Shown: positions 1 through 8,490 of the stretch, one piece after another
Layout of the letters: every line of letters begins with the position of its first letter
Position numbering within the stretch: the first letter of the stretch is position 1
NCBI GenBank assembly: GCA_964415045.1
Contig: CAYPZL010000097.1
Location: forward strand, 1-21,247
DNA length: 21,247 bases
Source of the DNA: CAYPZL01 sp964415045
GTDB taxonomy: Bacteria; Planctomycetota; Phycisphaerae; Sedimentisphaerales; Anaerobacaceae
Reading direction: 5' to 3'
The notes under the pieces: generated by a model
Database searches by the model: none
The model's input: only the letters and a program-made list of their open reading frames with translations
What the model was told of the DNA's origin: nothing
Made by a program: the position numbers and the translations under genes

Positions 1-331
1 CGAAAATCGCGGATTGAAGGTTGTCCAAAGCGATAAGTCGCGCTGTCGTACTAATGAGGCACGGAGTCACAGCATGCTAAGCGAGAACCCCCAGGTTTTA
101 TCGTAACTACTGCAACGACAGGAGGTTACATTGATTTACGTCGAATCTTTGTCAAAAACTTAACGATGTTTGAGGTTAGTAGTACAGAGGCGGCCTGCAA
201 AACGGTGGTCAAGCAACGTATGTGCGTTTCCGGGGCCCGGTGGAAGGACGGCGGGGCCAGCTGCGTACTGGCCTTACGAACTCTGAAGTTGACGACAGGC
301 CGCTGGCAACAGTTCTGGAATTATCTAATGA
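1..331. other. Non-coding left edge with repeat copies
   Basis: No convincing gene is visible here. The only plus-strand ORF of any length (166-354) has no Shine-Dalgarno sequence, resembles no family I know, and its stop lies inside the second repeat copy. The stretch carries the first copy of a 42-bp direct repeat (51-92) and unique sequence up to the second copy (325-366). A weak inverted pair GTAAC/GTTAC sits near 105-127. The base composition is less GC-rich in part (about 95-170) than the flanking genes, which suggests intergenic or inserted DNA. Confidence 0.5.
51..92 (+). repeat. 42-bp direct repeat, copy 1
   Basis: The 35 bases 51-85 recur exactly at 325-359. The match runs on for 7 more bases with a single mismatch (A86 versus C360). 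The unit begins CTAATGAGGCACGG and contains the palindrome GCATGC. The copies are 274 bp apart in direct orientation. A perfect 35-mer at this spacing is not expected by chance. What the repeat is (element end, recombination site, duplication scar) cannot be told from two copies. Confidence 0.85.
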
Positions 332-366
332 GGCACGGAGTCACAGCATGCTAAGCGAGCACCCCC
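325..366 (+). repeat. 42-bp direct repeat, copy 2, at a sulfatase breakpoint
   Basis: This is the second copy of the repeat at 51-92, with one mismatch at 360. Sulfatase-like coding sequence begins right at its end: the open frame from about 362 reads like the stretch that normally precedes the DG-SFLPQ motif of sulfatases. The repeat therefore coincides with the truncation point of the downstream sulfatase remnant. Confidence 0.85.
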
Positions 367-388
367 TGCGGGGCTGAGGCACGACGGC

Positions 389-739
389 GTGAGCTTTTTA
401 CCCCAAGTGCAGGGACGCAGGGGGACGCCCAAGGATTATATCTTCTGTCATTATGAGAAGGGCAAGTACCCGTACGAAGGGCAAAAGACGAAAACAAACC
501 AGGGCGGCAAATCGAGCCAGCCGAAGAAGGACAAGCTGCCTTACACGCGGTTTGTGCGTGACAAACGCTGGAAGCTGTATCAAGATGGCAGGTTGTTCGA
601 CGTCGCAGCCGATCCGGAAGAGACGGCTCCGATTCCCGCTGGGACCGACGGGCGGGCCGACGCCGTTCGCGGCCGATTCCAGGCGGTACTGGGCAGAATG
701 GGAAAGCAGAACGAGACAGCCGGAGAGCGGTTATCGTGA
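389..739 (+). pseudogene. C-terminal remnant of an arylsulfatase
   Basis: Only the last quarter of a sulfatase is present. The frame reads DGVSFLPQ, then a GTPKDYIFCHYEKG segment, then FVRDKRWKLYQDGRLFDVAADPEE. This is the usual C-terminal subdomain order of family S1 sulfatases, where the 'KWKLY..G.LFDL..DP.E' stretch ends the fold. The N-terminal alkaline-phosphatase-like core is absent, with its DD metal ligands and the C-x-P-S-R site that becomes formylglycine, so the product cannot be a sulfatase. GTG 389 is the first in-frame start, but homology extends upstream to about 362, at the edge of the 42-bp repeat. The stop overlaps the GTG of the next sulfatase (GTGA), an operon-like junction that implies the intact ancestor was co-transcribed with it. 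I read this as a 5'-deleted gene. Confidence 0.75.
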
Positions 740-2274
740 ACAGACGCGAATTCCTGAAGGCGTGTGGTTGTGCGGTGGCAACGGCCTTGCCGGGCGTTCC
801 TTGCCCGGCCGGGAGGCGACGCCCACCCAACGTGATTTTTATCATCACGGACGATCAGAGCCTCGATTCCTTCGGCTTCCTTCGCCACAAGGCGTTGACT
901 CCGAACATTGACCGGCTGGCCCGTGACGGGGTCTACTTCTCGCGGGCGTACGCCACCACCAGCGTCTGCACGCCCAGCCGGTATACGTGCCTGACCGGTC
1001 GATATGCCAGCCGCAGCACACACCCGAAGTTTCTGCGCGGCATCAGCAAGGAAGGGCAAACCTGGGTTCATTGGAACGCGGACATGGGCTGCGGCGAAGA
1101 CAATGTCGCCAAGGCGCTGCGGCGGGCCGGATACGTTACGGGCATCGTGGGCAAGCTGCACGGATTCGAATTGCCCGGGCATTCAAAATCCCTGCGCAAC
1201 GATTCGGACCCGAATGATCCTGCCGTCCGTCGCATTCTGGCCGCCGACTAGGCCGCCTTTGCAGCGGGATTGGAAAAGCACGGCTTCAACGTGGCCCAAC
1301 GGCTGCATCGTGGAAACCTCCAGAGCATGAAGAACTTCCCGGACGCCCTGCGGCAGCACAACCCCGAGTGGACGGTCGAGGGCGCTCTCAATTTCATTGA
1401 GGCCAACAAGGACAGGCCCTTCTATCTGTATTTTGCCACTACGCTGTTGCACGGACCGAGCCCGCTGGAATCCTTGAAGTCCGATCCCCGCATCACCGAG
1501 GCAGGATTGTTGGACAGGCCGCCGAAGGTTCAGCCGCTGCGGGAATCGGTGTTTGCCCGCGTCAAGGCAGCCGGCCTGCCCGAGTCCGCCGCGCCGGCAA
1601 CGTGGCTGGATGACAGTATCGGGGCCCTGCTGAACAAGCTGGAGCAGTTGAATCTGAGCGAAGACACCCTGATCGTCTACTTCAACGACCATGGGCACGA
1701 GGGAGGCAAGGGAACGCTGTACGAAGGCGGGGTGCGTACGCCGACGATCATATACTGGCCGGGAACGGTCGTTCCGTCCGCCTGCGACGAGCTGATCGCG
1801 AACATCGATTTTGTCCCGACCATTCTCAGCGCCTGCCGCGTGGCTCCGCCGAAGGGCACAATCCTGGATGGAATGGACCTGATGCCGCTGCTGACGGGCA
1901 AGAGCACGCATACGCGAGATTCACTCTACTGCGAGATCGGACATACGCGCGCCGTAATCACAAAGCGGTGGAAGTACCTGGCGTTTCGCGTCCCGCCGAC
2001 GGTGCGTCAGGCCTGGGGAGATGATCCCGAGCTGAGGATCACGCACATTCACCGGGTCGCCGGGGGGGACGGGACGGAACGGGGCCAGGGGCTGAAGCAC
2101 TATGCAAAGCACTATTTCGACCCGGACCAGCTCTACGATCTACAAAAGGACCCGCGCGAAGAGAACAATCTCGCGAACCAGCCCGAGTACGAGCACCTGC
2201 TCCGGAAGATGCAGAGCCTGCTGAAATCGCATCTGGAGCGCGTGCCGGGCACCTTTGCGGAATTCCGGCAGTGA
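736..2274 (+). pseudogene. Arylsulfatase (family S1) interrupted by one in-frame TAG
   Basis: This would hydrolyse sulfate esters on a carbohydrate outside the cytoplasm. The frame runs 512 codons but contains TAG at 1249-1251 (codon 172). Both halves are clearly sulfatase. The N-terminal half has a Tat-like leader (NRREFLK, residues 2-8), the metal ligands TDDQ (38-41) and the formylglycine site CTPSR with Cys78. The half after the stop has the second metal site in FNDHGHEGGKG, the conserved YEGGVRTP loop, and the C-terminal KRWKYLAF and LYDLQKDPREENNL segments. Nothing is deleted or shifted around the stop, and the residue context AAD-stop-AAF suggests a single C-to-T change in a CAG codon. 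The start is GTG, overlapping the upstream remnant's stop, with GGAG about 10 bases upstream. Restart is possible in the second half (first ATG 1270) but would lack the catalytic Cys. A recent nonsense mutation or a sequencing error are the main alternatives; recoding is unlikely. Confidence 0.85.
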
Positions 2275-2347
2275 CCCGATTCCGTCACGCCTCGTGTGGC
2301 GGGCTGATAAACCCGGGTGCGGGATAGCGGAAAGTCCCCCTGTAGCG

Positions 2348-2353
2348 TATACT
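2348..2353 (+). promoter_or_regulatory. Possible -10 element before the beta-helix gene
   Basis: TATACT followed by AT lies 49 bases before the GTG start at 2403, in the 128-bp gap after the broken sulfatase. No good -35 hexamer is seen 16-18 bases upstream, so this is a weak candidate. The beta-helix gene may also be read through from the sulfatases. Confidence 0.25.
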
Positions 2354-2402
2354 ATCCTTCGGTGTGTCATCGATTCCGTATGGCTTTCACTGGAGTGGAT
2401 AG

Positions 2403-4661
2403 GTGTCCGTGACGCAGTGTTGGTTGATATTGTCGACAGTGTTCGACATTCTGCTGGCTTGCCCGCCTGGCAGACAGGTAGCGAACGTGAATGAGCAGGG
2501 AGGCCGGGGCAAGGCGAGAGCAGGTGTTGCGTTCTACGTGGCTCCCGACGGAGACGACGCGAATCCCGGCACGCGGGAGCGGCCGTTCCGCACGATCCGT
2601 CGAGCCGGCCGGACGCTCAAACCCGGTGACACATGCTACCTGCGCGAGGGCCGATACACCGAAACGGTCCGCCTGGAGGGACTGAAAGGCACGGAGGACG
2701 CCCCCGTTATTTTCACAGCCTTCGCCGGAGAGAAGGCCGTCCTGGACGGCTCCGTCCCCATCGCGTCACGCTGGAGCCATCACGGAAACGGGATCTACCG
2801 AACCCGACTCGATCGCGACGTATGGCAGTTGTTCGTCGACGGCAGCAGCGCCTGCTCGGCCCGCTGGCCCAACGGAAACTGGGACGACGGCTCCCTCTGG
2901 GACAAGTCACGGTCTATGGCTTGGCCCGAAGAAGCCGGGAGCTCTTTCGGTACCCACTGCAACGCGGCCCTGAAGGACCTGGAATTCAGCCTCGTCGGCG
3001 CCGCCATCGTCGTCAATTCCGGTTCGTTTCGCACCTACGCATCGCGCGTGATCCGGCATCGCCCCGGCTCGGACCACTTCGTGTACGATACGAACGGTGT
3101 GGACCGTCATTTCGGCACGTATCCGGTGCACAAACATGGCTACTTTCTCGAGGGCAAGCTCGGCTTGCTCGATGCCGAGAACGAGTGGTTCTACGACCCA
3201 TGTGAGAGCATGCTCTACTACAAACCGCGCAGTGGACGAAACCCCAACGATCTTCCGATCCGCGGCAAGGTTCACGCCTATGCCTTCGATGTCGCAAATT
3301 CAACGCACGTTCATCTCGTCGGGTTGCAATTCTTCGGTACGACGTTTCGTTTTACGGACTCCACCGACTGTGTCGTCGAAGACTGCCGGCTGCTCTATCC
3401 GAGTTATTCACGACGAATGCTCGACGATCTCGGGCCCATCGAGATCACAAAGATGACCGTTGCCGGAGAGTTCGACCGCGCTCATAACGTCGTGCGAAAC
3501 TGCACGTTTGCATACATGGATGGCCCGGCGCTGGAAATGACCGGCGTCGGCAACCGCATCGAGAACTGCTATATCCACGACGTAGACTACAGTTGCACGT
3601 ACAAGGACGGCTGGAGCCTGAACATGGTCGATGCTCCCGAACTGGTCTTCCGCAGGAACACCGTGCATACGACCGGGGCATCGGAATTGCTGAAGGCCGG
3701 CGTGCGGAATCTGATTGAATTGAACGATCTGTCCCGGTCGGGATTTCTGCAAAATGACGGCGCCATGATCCAGATCAGCGTCAAGCAGCAGGAAGGCTCG
3801 ATCACGCGATACAACTGGGTGCATGACAGCGTCAAACTGGGCATCCGCTTCGACAACTCCAACAAGCCGGGCTCGCCCTGGGGACGGGGCGGACGGGTCC
3901 ACCACAATGTCGCCTGGCGCACGCAGCGTCTCTTCTTCAAAGGCGACGAGCATTTCATTCACAACAATCTGTTCTTCGACAGCGCGTTGAACGACTTGAT
4001 CGTTTCCAGCGATCTGGCGACGAACGGACGCAACTTCCGCACGGTCACGCGCAACAACATCGCCGGCACGCTTTCCGGACACCGAACGAGGCCCGGGCGG
4101 GATTTCCCCATCCCCGGCGCCGCAGACCACAATTGGGCCTCCAATTTGACGGCACGTGACATTCGCACGCAGCTCCGCGATCCGGACAACCTGGACTTCC
4201 GTCCGCGGGCCGGCTCCGACCTCATCGATGGCGGGGTGTTGATGGACGGCTATCCGTTTCGGTATCTCGGCAAGGCCCCCGACGTTGGGCCTTATGAATA
4301 CGGGAACACGGAGTACTGGATCCCCGGCAGGCAGTGCCCCCGGGCATCCCGGCCCGTCCCGCCCGACGGTGCTACCGATGTGAAACTGGATGCCGATCTC
4401 ATGTGGCTCGGCGGCTACCGCCCCGAATGTCACCACGTCTACTTTGGTTTGAACAAAGCCACAGTTCATGCGGCAACGCGGAATTCCCCGGCGTATCGAA
4501 AGACCCAGGCGAACAACATCTTCGCGCCGGGATTGCTCAAAGCGAATACGACTTACTATTGGCGTCTCGACGCCGTCAAGGACACTTCCATTATCAGAGG
4601 GCACGTATGGTCGTTTACGACCGGGTCCGAACTCGGCAACGACTCTAAGGATACGAAGTGA
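2403..4661 (+). CDS. Secreted right-handed parallel beta-helix protein, putative polysaccharide lyase or hydrolase
   Basis: This 752-residue protein opens (about residues 43-90) with FYVAPDGDDANPGTRERPFRTIRRA, the hallmark start of DUF1565/pectate-lyase-like secreted beta-helix proteins. It continues with N- and H-rich rungs to about residue 630 (for example VVRNCTFAYMDG, IENCYIHDVDY, RRNTVHTTG, VHHNVAW, HNNLFF). A C-terminal Ig/Fn3-like domain (about 640-740) has the pattern PVPPDGATDV, HHVYFG, TTYYWRLDAV, WSFTT that recurs in planctomycete secreted proteins. Such folds usually degrade or bind acidic polysaccharides; the substrate is not readable. GTG 2403 is chosen because GGAG lies 7 bases upstream. 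The leader is odd: it has no early Lys/Arg, a hydrophobic run, then LLAC that could act as a lipobox. A later GTG at 2487 is a fallback start but would give no signal peptide. It lies 86 bp before the symporter, probably in one unit. Confidence 0.8.
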   Translation: MSVTQCWLILSTVFDILLACPPGRQVANVNEQGGRGKARAGVAFYVAPDGDDANPGTRERPFRTIRRAGRTLKPGDTCYLREGRYTETVRLEGLKGTEDAPVIFTAFAGEKAVLDGSVPIASRWSHHGNGIYRTRLDRDVWQLFVDGSSACSARWPNGNWDDGSLWDKSRSMAWPEEAGSSFGTHCNAALKDLEFSLVGAAIVVNSGSFRTYASRVIRHRPGSDHFVYDTNGVDRHFGTYPVHKHGYFLEGKLGLLDAENEWFYDPCESMLYYKPRSGRNPNDLPIRGKVHAYAFDVANSTHVHLVGLQFFGTTFRFTDSTDCVVEDCRLLYPSYSRRMLDDLGPIEITKMTVAGEFDRAHNVVRNCTFAYMDGPALEMTGVGNRIENCYIHDVDYSCTYKDGWSLNMVDAPELVFRRNTVHTTGASELLKAGVRNLIELNDLSRSGFLQNDGAMIQISVKQQEGSITRYNWVHDSVKLGIRFDNSNKPGSPWGRGGRVHHNVAWRTQRLFFKGDEHFIHNNLFFDSALNDLIVSSDLATNGRNFRTVTRNNIAGTLSGHRTRPGRDFPIPGAADHNWASNLTARDIRTQLRDPDNLDFRPRAGSDLIDGGVLMDGYPFRYLGKAPDVGPYEYGNTEYWIPGRQCPRASRPVPPDGATDVKLDADLMWLGGYRPECHHVYFGLNKATVHAATRNSPAYRKTQANNIFAPGLLKANTTYYWRLDAVKDTSIIRGHVWSFTTGSELGNDSKDTK

Positions 4662-4747
4662 CGTCAGGATGGCACTTGTGACGACGGTCGATTCCCGGGT
4701 GCGCTAATGCATGCAGACAACGGAATTCTCGTGAAGGAACAGGCCGG

Positions 4748-6397
4748 ATGAAGGTCGGGTGGTTGGATGCATCTTTGATCGGCGCATACTTCGTCGCCAT
4801 CGTCGGTCTTGGTCTGTGGATCTCGCGCAGGCGGGCCCGGGGCGGTCGAGAGTTCTTCCTGGCCGGCAACAGGATGACGTGGCCGTTCATCGGGGCCTCC
4901 CTGTTTGCCACCAACATCTCCAGTCAACAGTTCGTCGGCCAGGCGGGGCTGGCGTTTGCCGTCGGCATCGTGGCCGGTGGTTTTCAGATGATCGGCGCGA
5001 TGTGCTTCATGTTTCTGGCCGTCTTCTTCCTGCAAACCTACATGGGTCTGAACCTCACGACCTCACCGGAGTTCTTCGAGCGGCGGTACAGCGTCGGTTG
5101 TCGAAGGATCGTGTCCCTCATCAATCTGATGATGGTGATGCTGGCCAACCTCACGGCCGCTCTTTACGCCGGCGCGACGGTCCTGACACACTTGCTCGGC
5201 TGGGATGCGGGCCCTCACGCAGGAGTTTTGTTCTGGGCGGCGGTGATCTTGATCGGCGTGGCCGCCGGCGGCTATACACTCCTCGGCGGACTCAAGGCCG
5301 TCATCTATTGTGATTTTGTCCAGACGGTCGTTCTTGTCCTGGGGGGCGTCTTGCTTCTGGTCTTCGGTGTTGCCAGAGCCGGCGGCGTTGGCGCGGTCCT
5401 GGCCCTGCGCGGACCCGACGGCGTGTCCATGTGGACACTTGCCCACCCCTGGCGTCATGAATTCGGCTGGTTGCCCATGCTGACGGGCACGGTCATTCTC
5501 GGCGTCCATGGGCATTGTACGGACCAGGATTACGTGCAGCGCGCCCTCTCGGCCGGCAGTCTCTACCACGCCAGGATGGGCGCCATCTTCGGTGGCTTCC
5601 TTAAGGTACTGGCGTTGTTTGTAATTGCCGCTCCCGGGGTGGTGGCGGCCAGTTTGGTCTCCCAAGGCAATCTGACCGTTCCGGAAGGTGATTCGGCCTA
5701 TGTAGCCATGCTCACCACCGTCATGCCGGTCGGCCTGCTTGGGGTCTGTCTGGCCGGGTTGCTGGCTGCCATCATGTCCAGTGTCGATTCGGGCCTGTGC
5801 GCATGCGGCTCGCTGCTGACATACGATATTTTTGCCACGATTCGAAAGACAACGGACGAGCGAGAACTTTTGCGGGACGGCCGGATCATCATGGCTGCCC
5901 TGCTCGTCACCTGTGTCCTGGTCGCTCCGCTTATTCGCCATTTTGAAGGACTGTTTCATTACCTGTTGTACGTATGGGCCTTGCTGGCCCCGCCGGTATT
6001 CGTCTGTTTCCTATTCGGCCTTTACTACCCTCGCGCCAACGCCCGGGCGGCCCTCGTTACGCTTGTCGTCGGGGGTGCTCTCGGTCTGGTTGCGTTTGCG
6101 ATCCTGAATCTTCCGTTGCTGAAGGGCATCAGGGATTCCCTGCCGGACTATTTCCAGAACAAGCTCAACATTGGTTTTGTCAGCGCATTTGTCTGTGTGC
6201 TCGTAATGCTCTTCGTCAGTCACGTCACTGAATACACCGACGAAGATCGGGCGAGAGCCCGGTTGACGCGTCAGTCGGGCCGAATCCCACCCATGACCAG
6301 ACGGGAGACGGCCAAATACCGACTCTTCGCGGGCTTCCTCGTCCTGATTTGGATGGCAGTATTGCTCGTGTTCTCCCCCCTGGGAGTGGGGAAGTAG
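4748..6397 (+). CDS. Sodium/solute symporter, SSS (SGLT-like) family
   Basis: This 549-residue integral membrane protein has about 13-14 hydrophobic segments. It carries the family opening: a first membrane segment (IGAYFVAIVGLGLW), then REFFLAGNRMTWPFIGASLFATNISSQQFVGQAG, the conserved loop and second helix of SGLT-type transporters. The segment LLAAIMSSVDSGLCACGSLLTYDIF matches the region of the eighth transmembrane helix whose small and hydroxyl residues form the Na2 site. The family couples Na+ entry to uptake of sugars, sugar acids or related solutes. Here it follows a beta-helix polysaccharide enzyme and sulfatases, so import of the released mono- or small saccharide is likely (inference). 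AAGGA lies about 9 bases before ATG. Length is normal and the frame is intact. It is the last gene of the left-hand plus-strand block and converges with the BRCT gene across a gap holding a hairpin repeat. Confidence 0.9.
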   Translation: MKVGWLDASLIGAYFVAIVGLGLWISRRRARGGREFFLAGNRMTWPFIGASLFATNISSQQFVGQAGLAFAVGIVAGGFQMIGAMCFMFLAVFFLQTYMGLNLTTSPEFFERRYSVGCRRIVSLINLMMVMLANLTAALYAGATVLTHLLGWDAGPHAGVLFWAAVILIGVAAGGYTLLGGLKAVIYCDFVQTVVLVLGGVLLLVFGVARAGGVGAVLALRGPDGVSMWTLAHPWRHEFGWLPMLTGTVILGVHGHCTDQDYVQRALSAGSLYHARMGAIFGGFLKVLALFVIAAPGVVAASLVSQGNLTVPEGDSAYVAMLTTVMPVGLLGVCLAGLLAAIMSSVDSGLCACGSLLTYDIFATIRKTTDERELLRDGRIIMAALLVTCVLVAPLIRHFEGLFHYLLYVWALLAPPVFVCFLFGLYYPRANARAALVTLVVGGALGLVAFAILNLPLLKGIRDSLPDYFQNKLNIGFVSAFVCVLVMLFVSHVTEYTDEDRARARLTRQSGRIPPMTRRETAKYRLFAGFLVLIWMAVLLVFSPLGVGK

Positions 6398-6556
6398 TAG
6401 GCGCTGCCAAAATGCCCGCGATGTGCGTGCCCTGGAGCCGCGATGAGGCCCTCTCTCATACAGGCGGGTACATGATTTGGGGGCAGACCAACAACGCTAC
6501 GCATTGCCCTGGTCCCCGATCGGATCACCGCCTGTTTGCGTTCGGGCAATGATAGG

Positions 6557-6607
6557 GGGCGGTCACCCATCAATGGTCGGGACATTGCACGGTAACAGGT
6601 GACTGTT
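6557..6607. repeat. REP-like palindromic repeat, copy 1
   Basis: Aligned without gaps to 8491-8541, this 51-base element is identical at 40 positions. Its ends pair: 6560-6567 (CGGTCACC) with 6598-6605 (GGTGACTG), 8 pairs including one G-T. An inner CAATG/CATTG stem can form around 6571-6587. It sits between convergent stops (symporter 6397, BRCT gene 6656), the usual place for REP/BIME-type extragenic palindromes, and may act as a bidirectional terminator or mRNA end. Confidence 0.75.
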
Positions 6608-6655
6608 GTCACTGTCTGCTGTCGTCTGGGGTGCTCGTCTGTCGGGTTGGCGCGG

Positions 6656-7309
6656 TTACCCCGCATCGGGGCGCAGGTGTTTCGTCCAGATCTTCTCCCC
6701 GATGATGGCAATGTCATGGCCTTGCTTCTGATAGTCGATCGCCTGTTGGACATTGCGGGCGAAGTCCACGTCCGCCCATGCCTCACTGGCCATGGCCCCG
6801 ACGACGAGATAGTCCAGCTCCGGCTGCACTTCGGGCAGTGGTCTTCCGCCGCGTCTGCTGACGGCCCGCTCACAGGCCCTCTGCGTTCCGAAGAGGAACG
6901 TTCCGGTGAAACAGAACGATCGCCCGGGGATTTCGACCGCGTCCGTCTCTTCAGCGCCCGTCGCGGCCGGCGTCTCGGGGCGCGCCGGTGTGTCCCGCAG
7001 GGTGCCGTCGATCAGGCCCGTCAAGGTCTCTTTCAGATGCTCCCTTTCATCCTCGGTGATCACGCCATCGGCCAATACGTCCTGCACGCGCGCATAGACC
7101 ACGTTGCCCGGCCACGTCGCGGCGATCTCCTTGTTGTCGTGGAGCCATTGATCGAGAAATCGGATTTCCTCGTCGCTCAGCTCCTGGTCCGCCATGAGGC
7201 CGGTACAGATTCCCAACAACGCTTCACATGAGCGTCCCAGCAACCGTGCGTCGGTCGCCTCAGTTTTCCTCGTGTCACCGCGTGCGTCTTGAGAATCGGC
7301 ATTTCCCAT
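6656..7309 (-). CDS. TerB-like and BRCT domain protein
   Basis: This is a soluble 217-residue protein. Residues about 28-105 are helical with two acidic motifs (ADQELSDEE at 40-48, ADGVITEDERE at 80-90), resembling the TerB-like fold. After a Pro/Ala/Glu linker (108-128) comes a BRCT domain (130-212) starting SFCFTGTFLFGTQRACERAV and containing the glycine turn RRGG and LDYLVVG, close to the BRCT domain at the end of NAD-dependent DNA ligase. BRCT domains bind phosphoproteins, DNA ends or nicks; stand-alone forms occur near DNA-repair or exonuclease functions. There is no signal peptide, so it is cytoplasmic. ATG 7309 is chosen because GAGGAG lies 6 bases upstream; a longer GTG version from 7381 would add 24 unlikely residues. 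It does not fit the surrounding sugar locus. The function is unknown. Confidence 0.8.
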   Translation of the reverse strand: MGNADSQDARGDTRKTEATDARLLGRSCEALLGICTGLMADQELSDEEIRFLDQWLHDNKEIAATWPGNVVYARVQDVLADGVITEDEREHLKETLTGLIDGTLRDTPARPETPAATGAEETDAVEIPGRSFCFTGTFLFGTQRACERAVSRRGGRPLPEVQPELDYLVVGAMASEAWADVDFARNVQQAIDYQKQGHDIAIIGEKIWTKHLRPDAG

Positions 7310-7372
7310 CTCATTCTCCTCATACCCTTGGTTATACGGTCTGGGGTTTTCCACGTACACTTCACTGAGACC

Positions 7373-8458
7373 ATGGAGCACACTCGAAGCCGCATGATAT
7401 CACATACCCGTCGAGATTGCAGCAACTCTCTCGTGAGGGAAAACAGAAGCCCGGCCGCCTTGGCCCTCCCATCGAGCTTGTTCGAGCCGGAGATCCCGGC
7501 CGGCTTCGAGCCCGAGGAGCCGATGGAGTTCTACACGGACTCGGCCCCCAAGACCGACGCGGTCGAGGCGTTTGCCGCCAACACACAGGCGGAGCCCTAT
7601 CTCAGCGACTTCGACTATCTGGCCTTGCCTGACGTGAGCGGCGTGACGCTACTCGACGTGGACCCGGCTGCTAAACAGGCCGAACTGCGGTTAGGGACCC
7701 GCGAGGAGATCTGGCAGGCCCAGGATGTGTTTATGGCCGACTGGCCCCGCTACGAGGACGTCGAGAGCCAACTCGCCGGGCAGCTTCAGGCTCAACTCGG
7801 TGTCGAGCAGATGACCGTCGAGGAGCTGGTCGCCCTGGGGATCGCGATGCGCGAGCGGTTCTGGGAACTCCGCGGGTGCACGTCCGACAGCGCCTATCCT
7901 TACGGCTACGCCGCCCGTCTCGTGACGAAGATGGCGCACGAATTGGCCCCCGACGATCCGGCGGTTACGGATCAGTACGTCGAATCCATCATGACCGCCG
8001 AGGTGACCGCTACCTACGACGAGGACGAGGAGGCGCGGGCCAAGAATCCCGTCTATCCCGGCCTGGTGGCCGATCTGCGCGCCGGGCAGTTCGAGCAGCT
8101 CAAAGCCCGGGTCAGCCAGGGGTACGTGCCGACATGGAAGGACTACGTCCGCGCCCACGATCTGATCATCGTGCTCAACTCGAATCGCCAGGACTATGAA
8201 GGGGCGCTGGCGGTGGCGCGCTGGTTGATCGCGCAGGCGGAGACCGCCGGCTGGACGTATTACGTGGATCGTTGGCTGGTCCCGATGGAGAAGGCCTTTG
8301 CCGCGGGCGAGGGATATCGCGCGGGACTATTCATGTACGAGCAGGGCGCTTTCCCCGAGGAGTTCCGCTACGCGCGACGCTTGTTCTCCTTCCAGGGTCC
8401 CGCCTGGCGCCGTGCGACCATCCTGCCCGTCCACCTGCGCCATCTCAAGGGCTGGTAG
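7373..8458 (+). CDS. Hypothetical protein, acidic, mostly helical
   Basis: I do not recognise a family. From about 7480 the frame is convincingly coding: Asp/Glu-rich, with a clear codon-position bias toward G or C. The protein has an extended acidic opening (FEPEIPAGFEPEEPMEFYTD), then helical stretches rich in E, A, L, W and Y, including GYVPTWKDYVRAHDLIIVLNSN and a basic C-terminus (RRATILPVHLRHLKGW). There are no obvious catalytic motifs, and the C-terminal half could form TPR-like helical pairs. The start is unclear. ATG 7373 has only a weak GAGA upstream, ATG 7394 and GTG 7432 are alternatives, and the first 35 residues look non-coding. An N-terminal signal or anchor may have been lost, making this a 5'-truncated gene. 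It is divergent from the BRCT gene with a 63-bp gap. Confidence 0.65.
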   Translation: MEHTRSRMISHTRRDCSNSLVRENRSPAALALPSSLFEPEIPAGFEPEEPMEFYTDSAPKTDAVEAFAANTQAEPYLSDFDYLALPDVSGVTLLDVDPAAKQAELRLGTREEIWQAQDVFMADWPRYEDVESQLAGQLQAQLGVEQMTVEELVALGIAMRERFWELRGCTSDSAYPYGYAARLVTKMAHELAPDDPAVTDQYVESIMTAEVTATYDEDEEARAKNPVYPGLVADLRAGQFEQLKARVSQGYVPTWKDYVRAHDLIIVLNSNRQDYEGALAVARWLIAQAETAGWTYYVDRWLVPMEKAFAAGEGYRAGLFMYEQGAFPEEFRYARRLFSFQGPAWRRATILPVHLRHLKGW

Positions 8459-8490
8459 TCCTCGGCTGATCCAAATGATGTCAACGAAAG

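Noticed and set aside
105..127. Integron attC-like site
   Set aside because: The GTAAC/GTTAC pair does not match the RYYYAAC and GTTRRRY core sites and no integrase is present.
166..354. 62-residue ORF in the left edge
   Set aside because: There is no ribosome site and no recognisable family, and it ends inside the 42-bp repeat.
1249..1251. TAG as a pyrrolysine or other recoded codon
   Set aside because: No downstream recoding hairpin is evident, sulfatases do not use pyrrolysine, and the context fits a simple CAG to TAG change.
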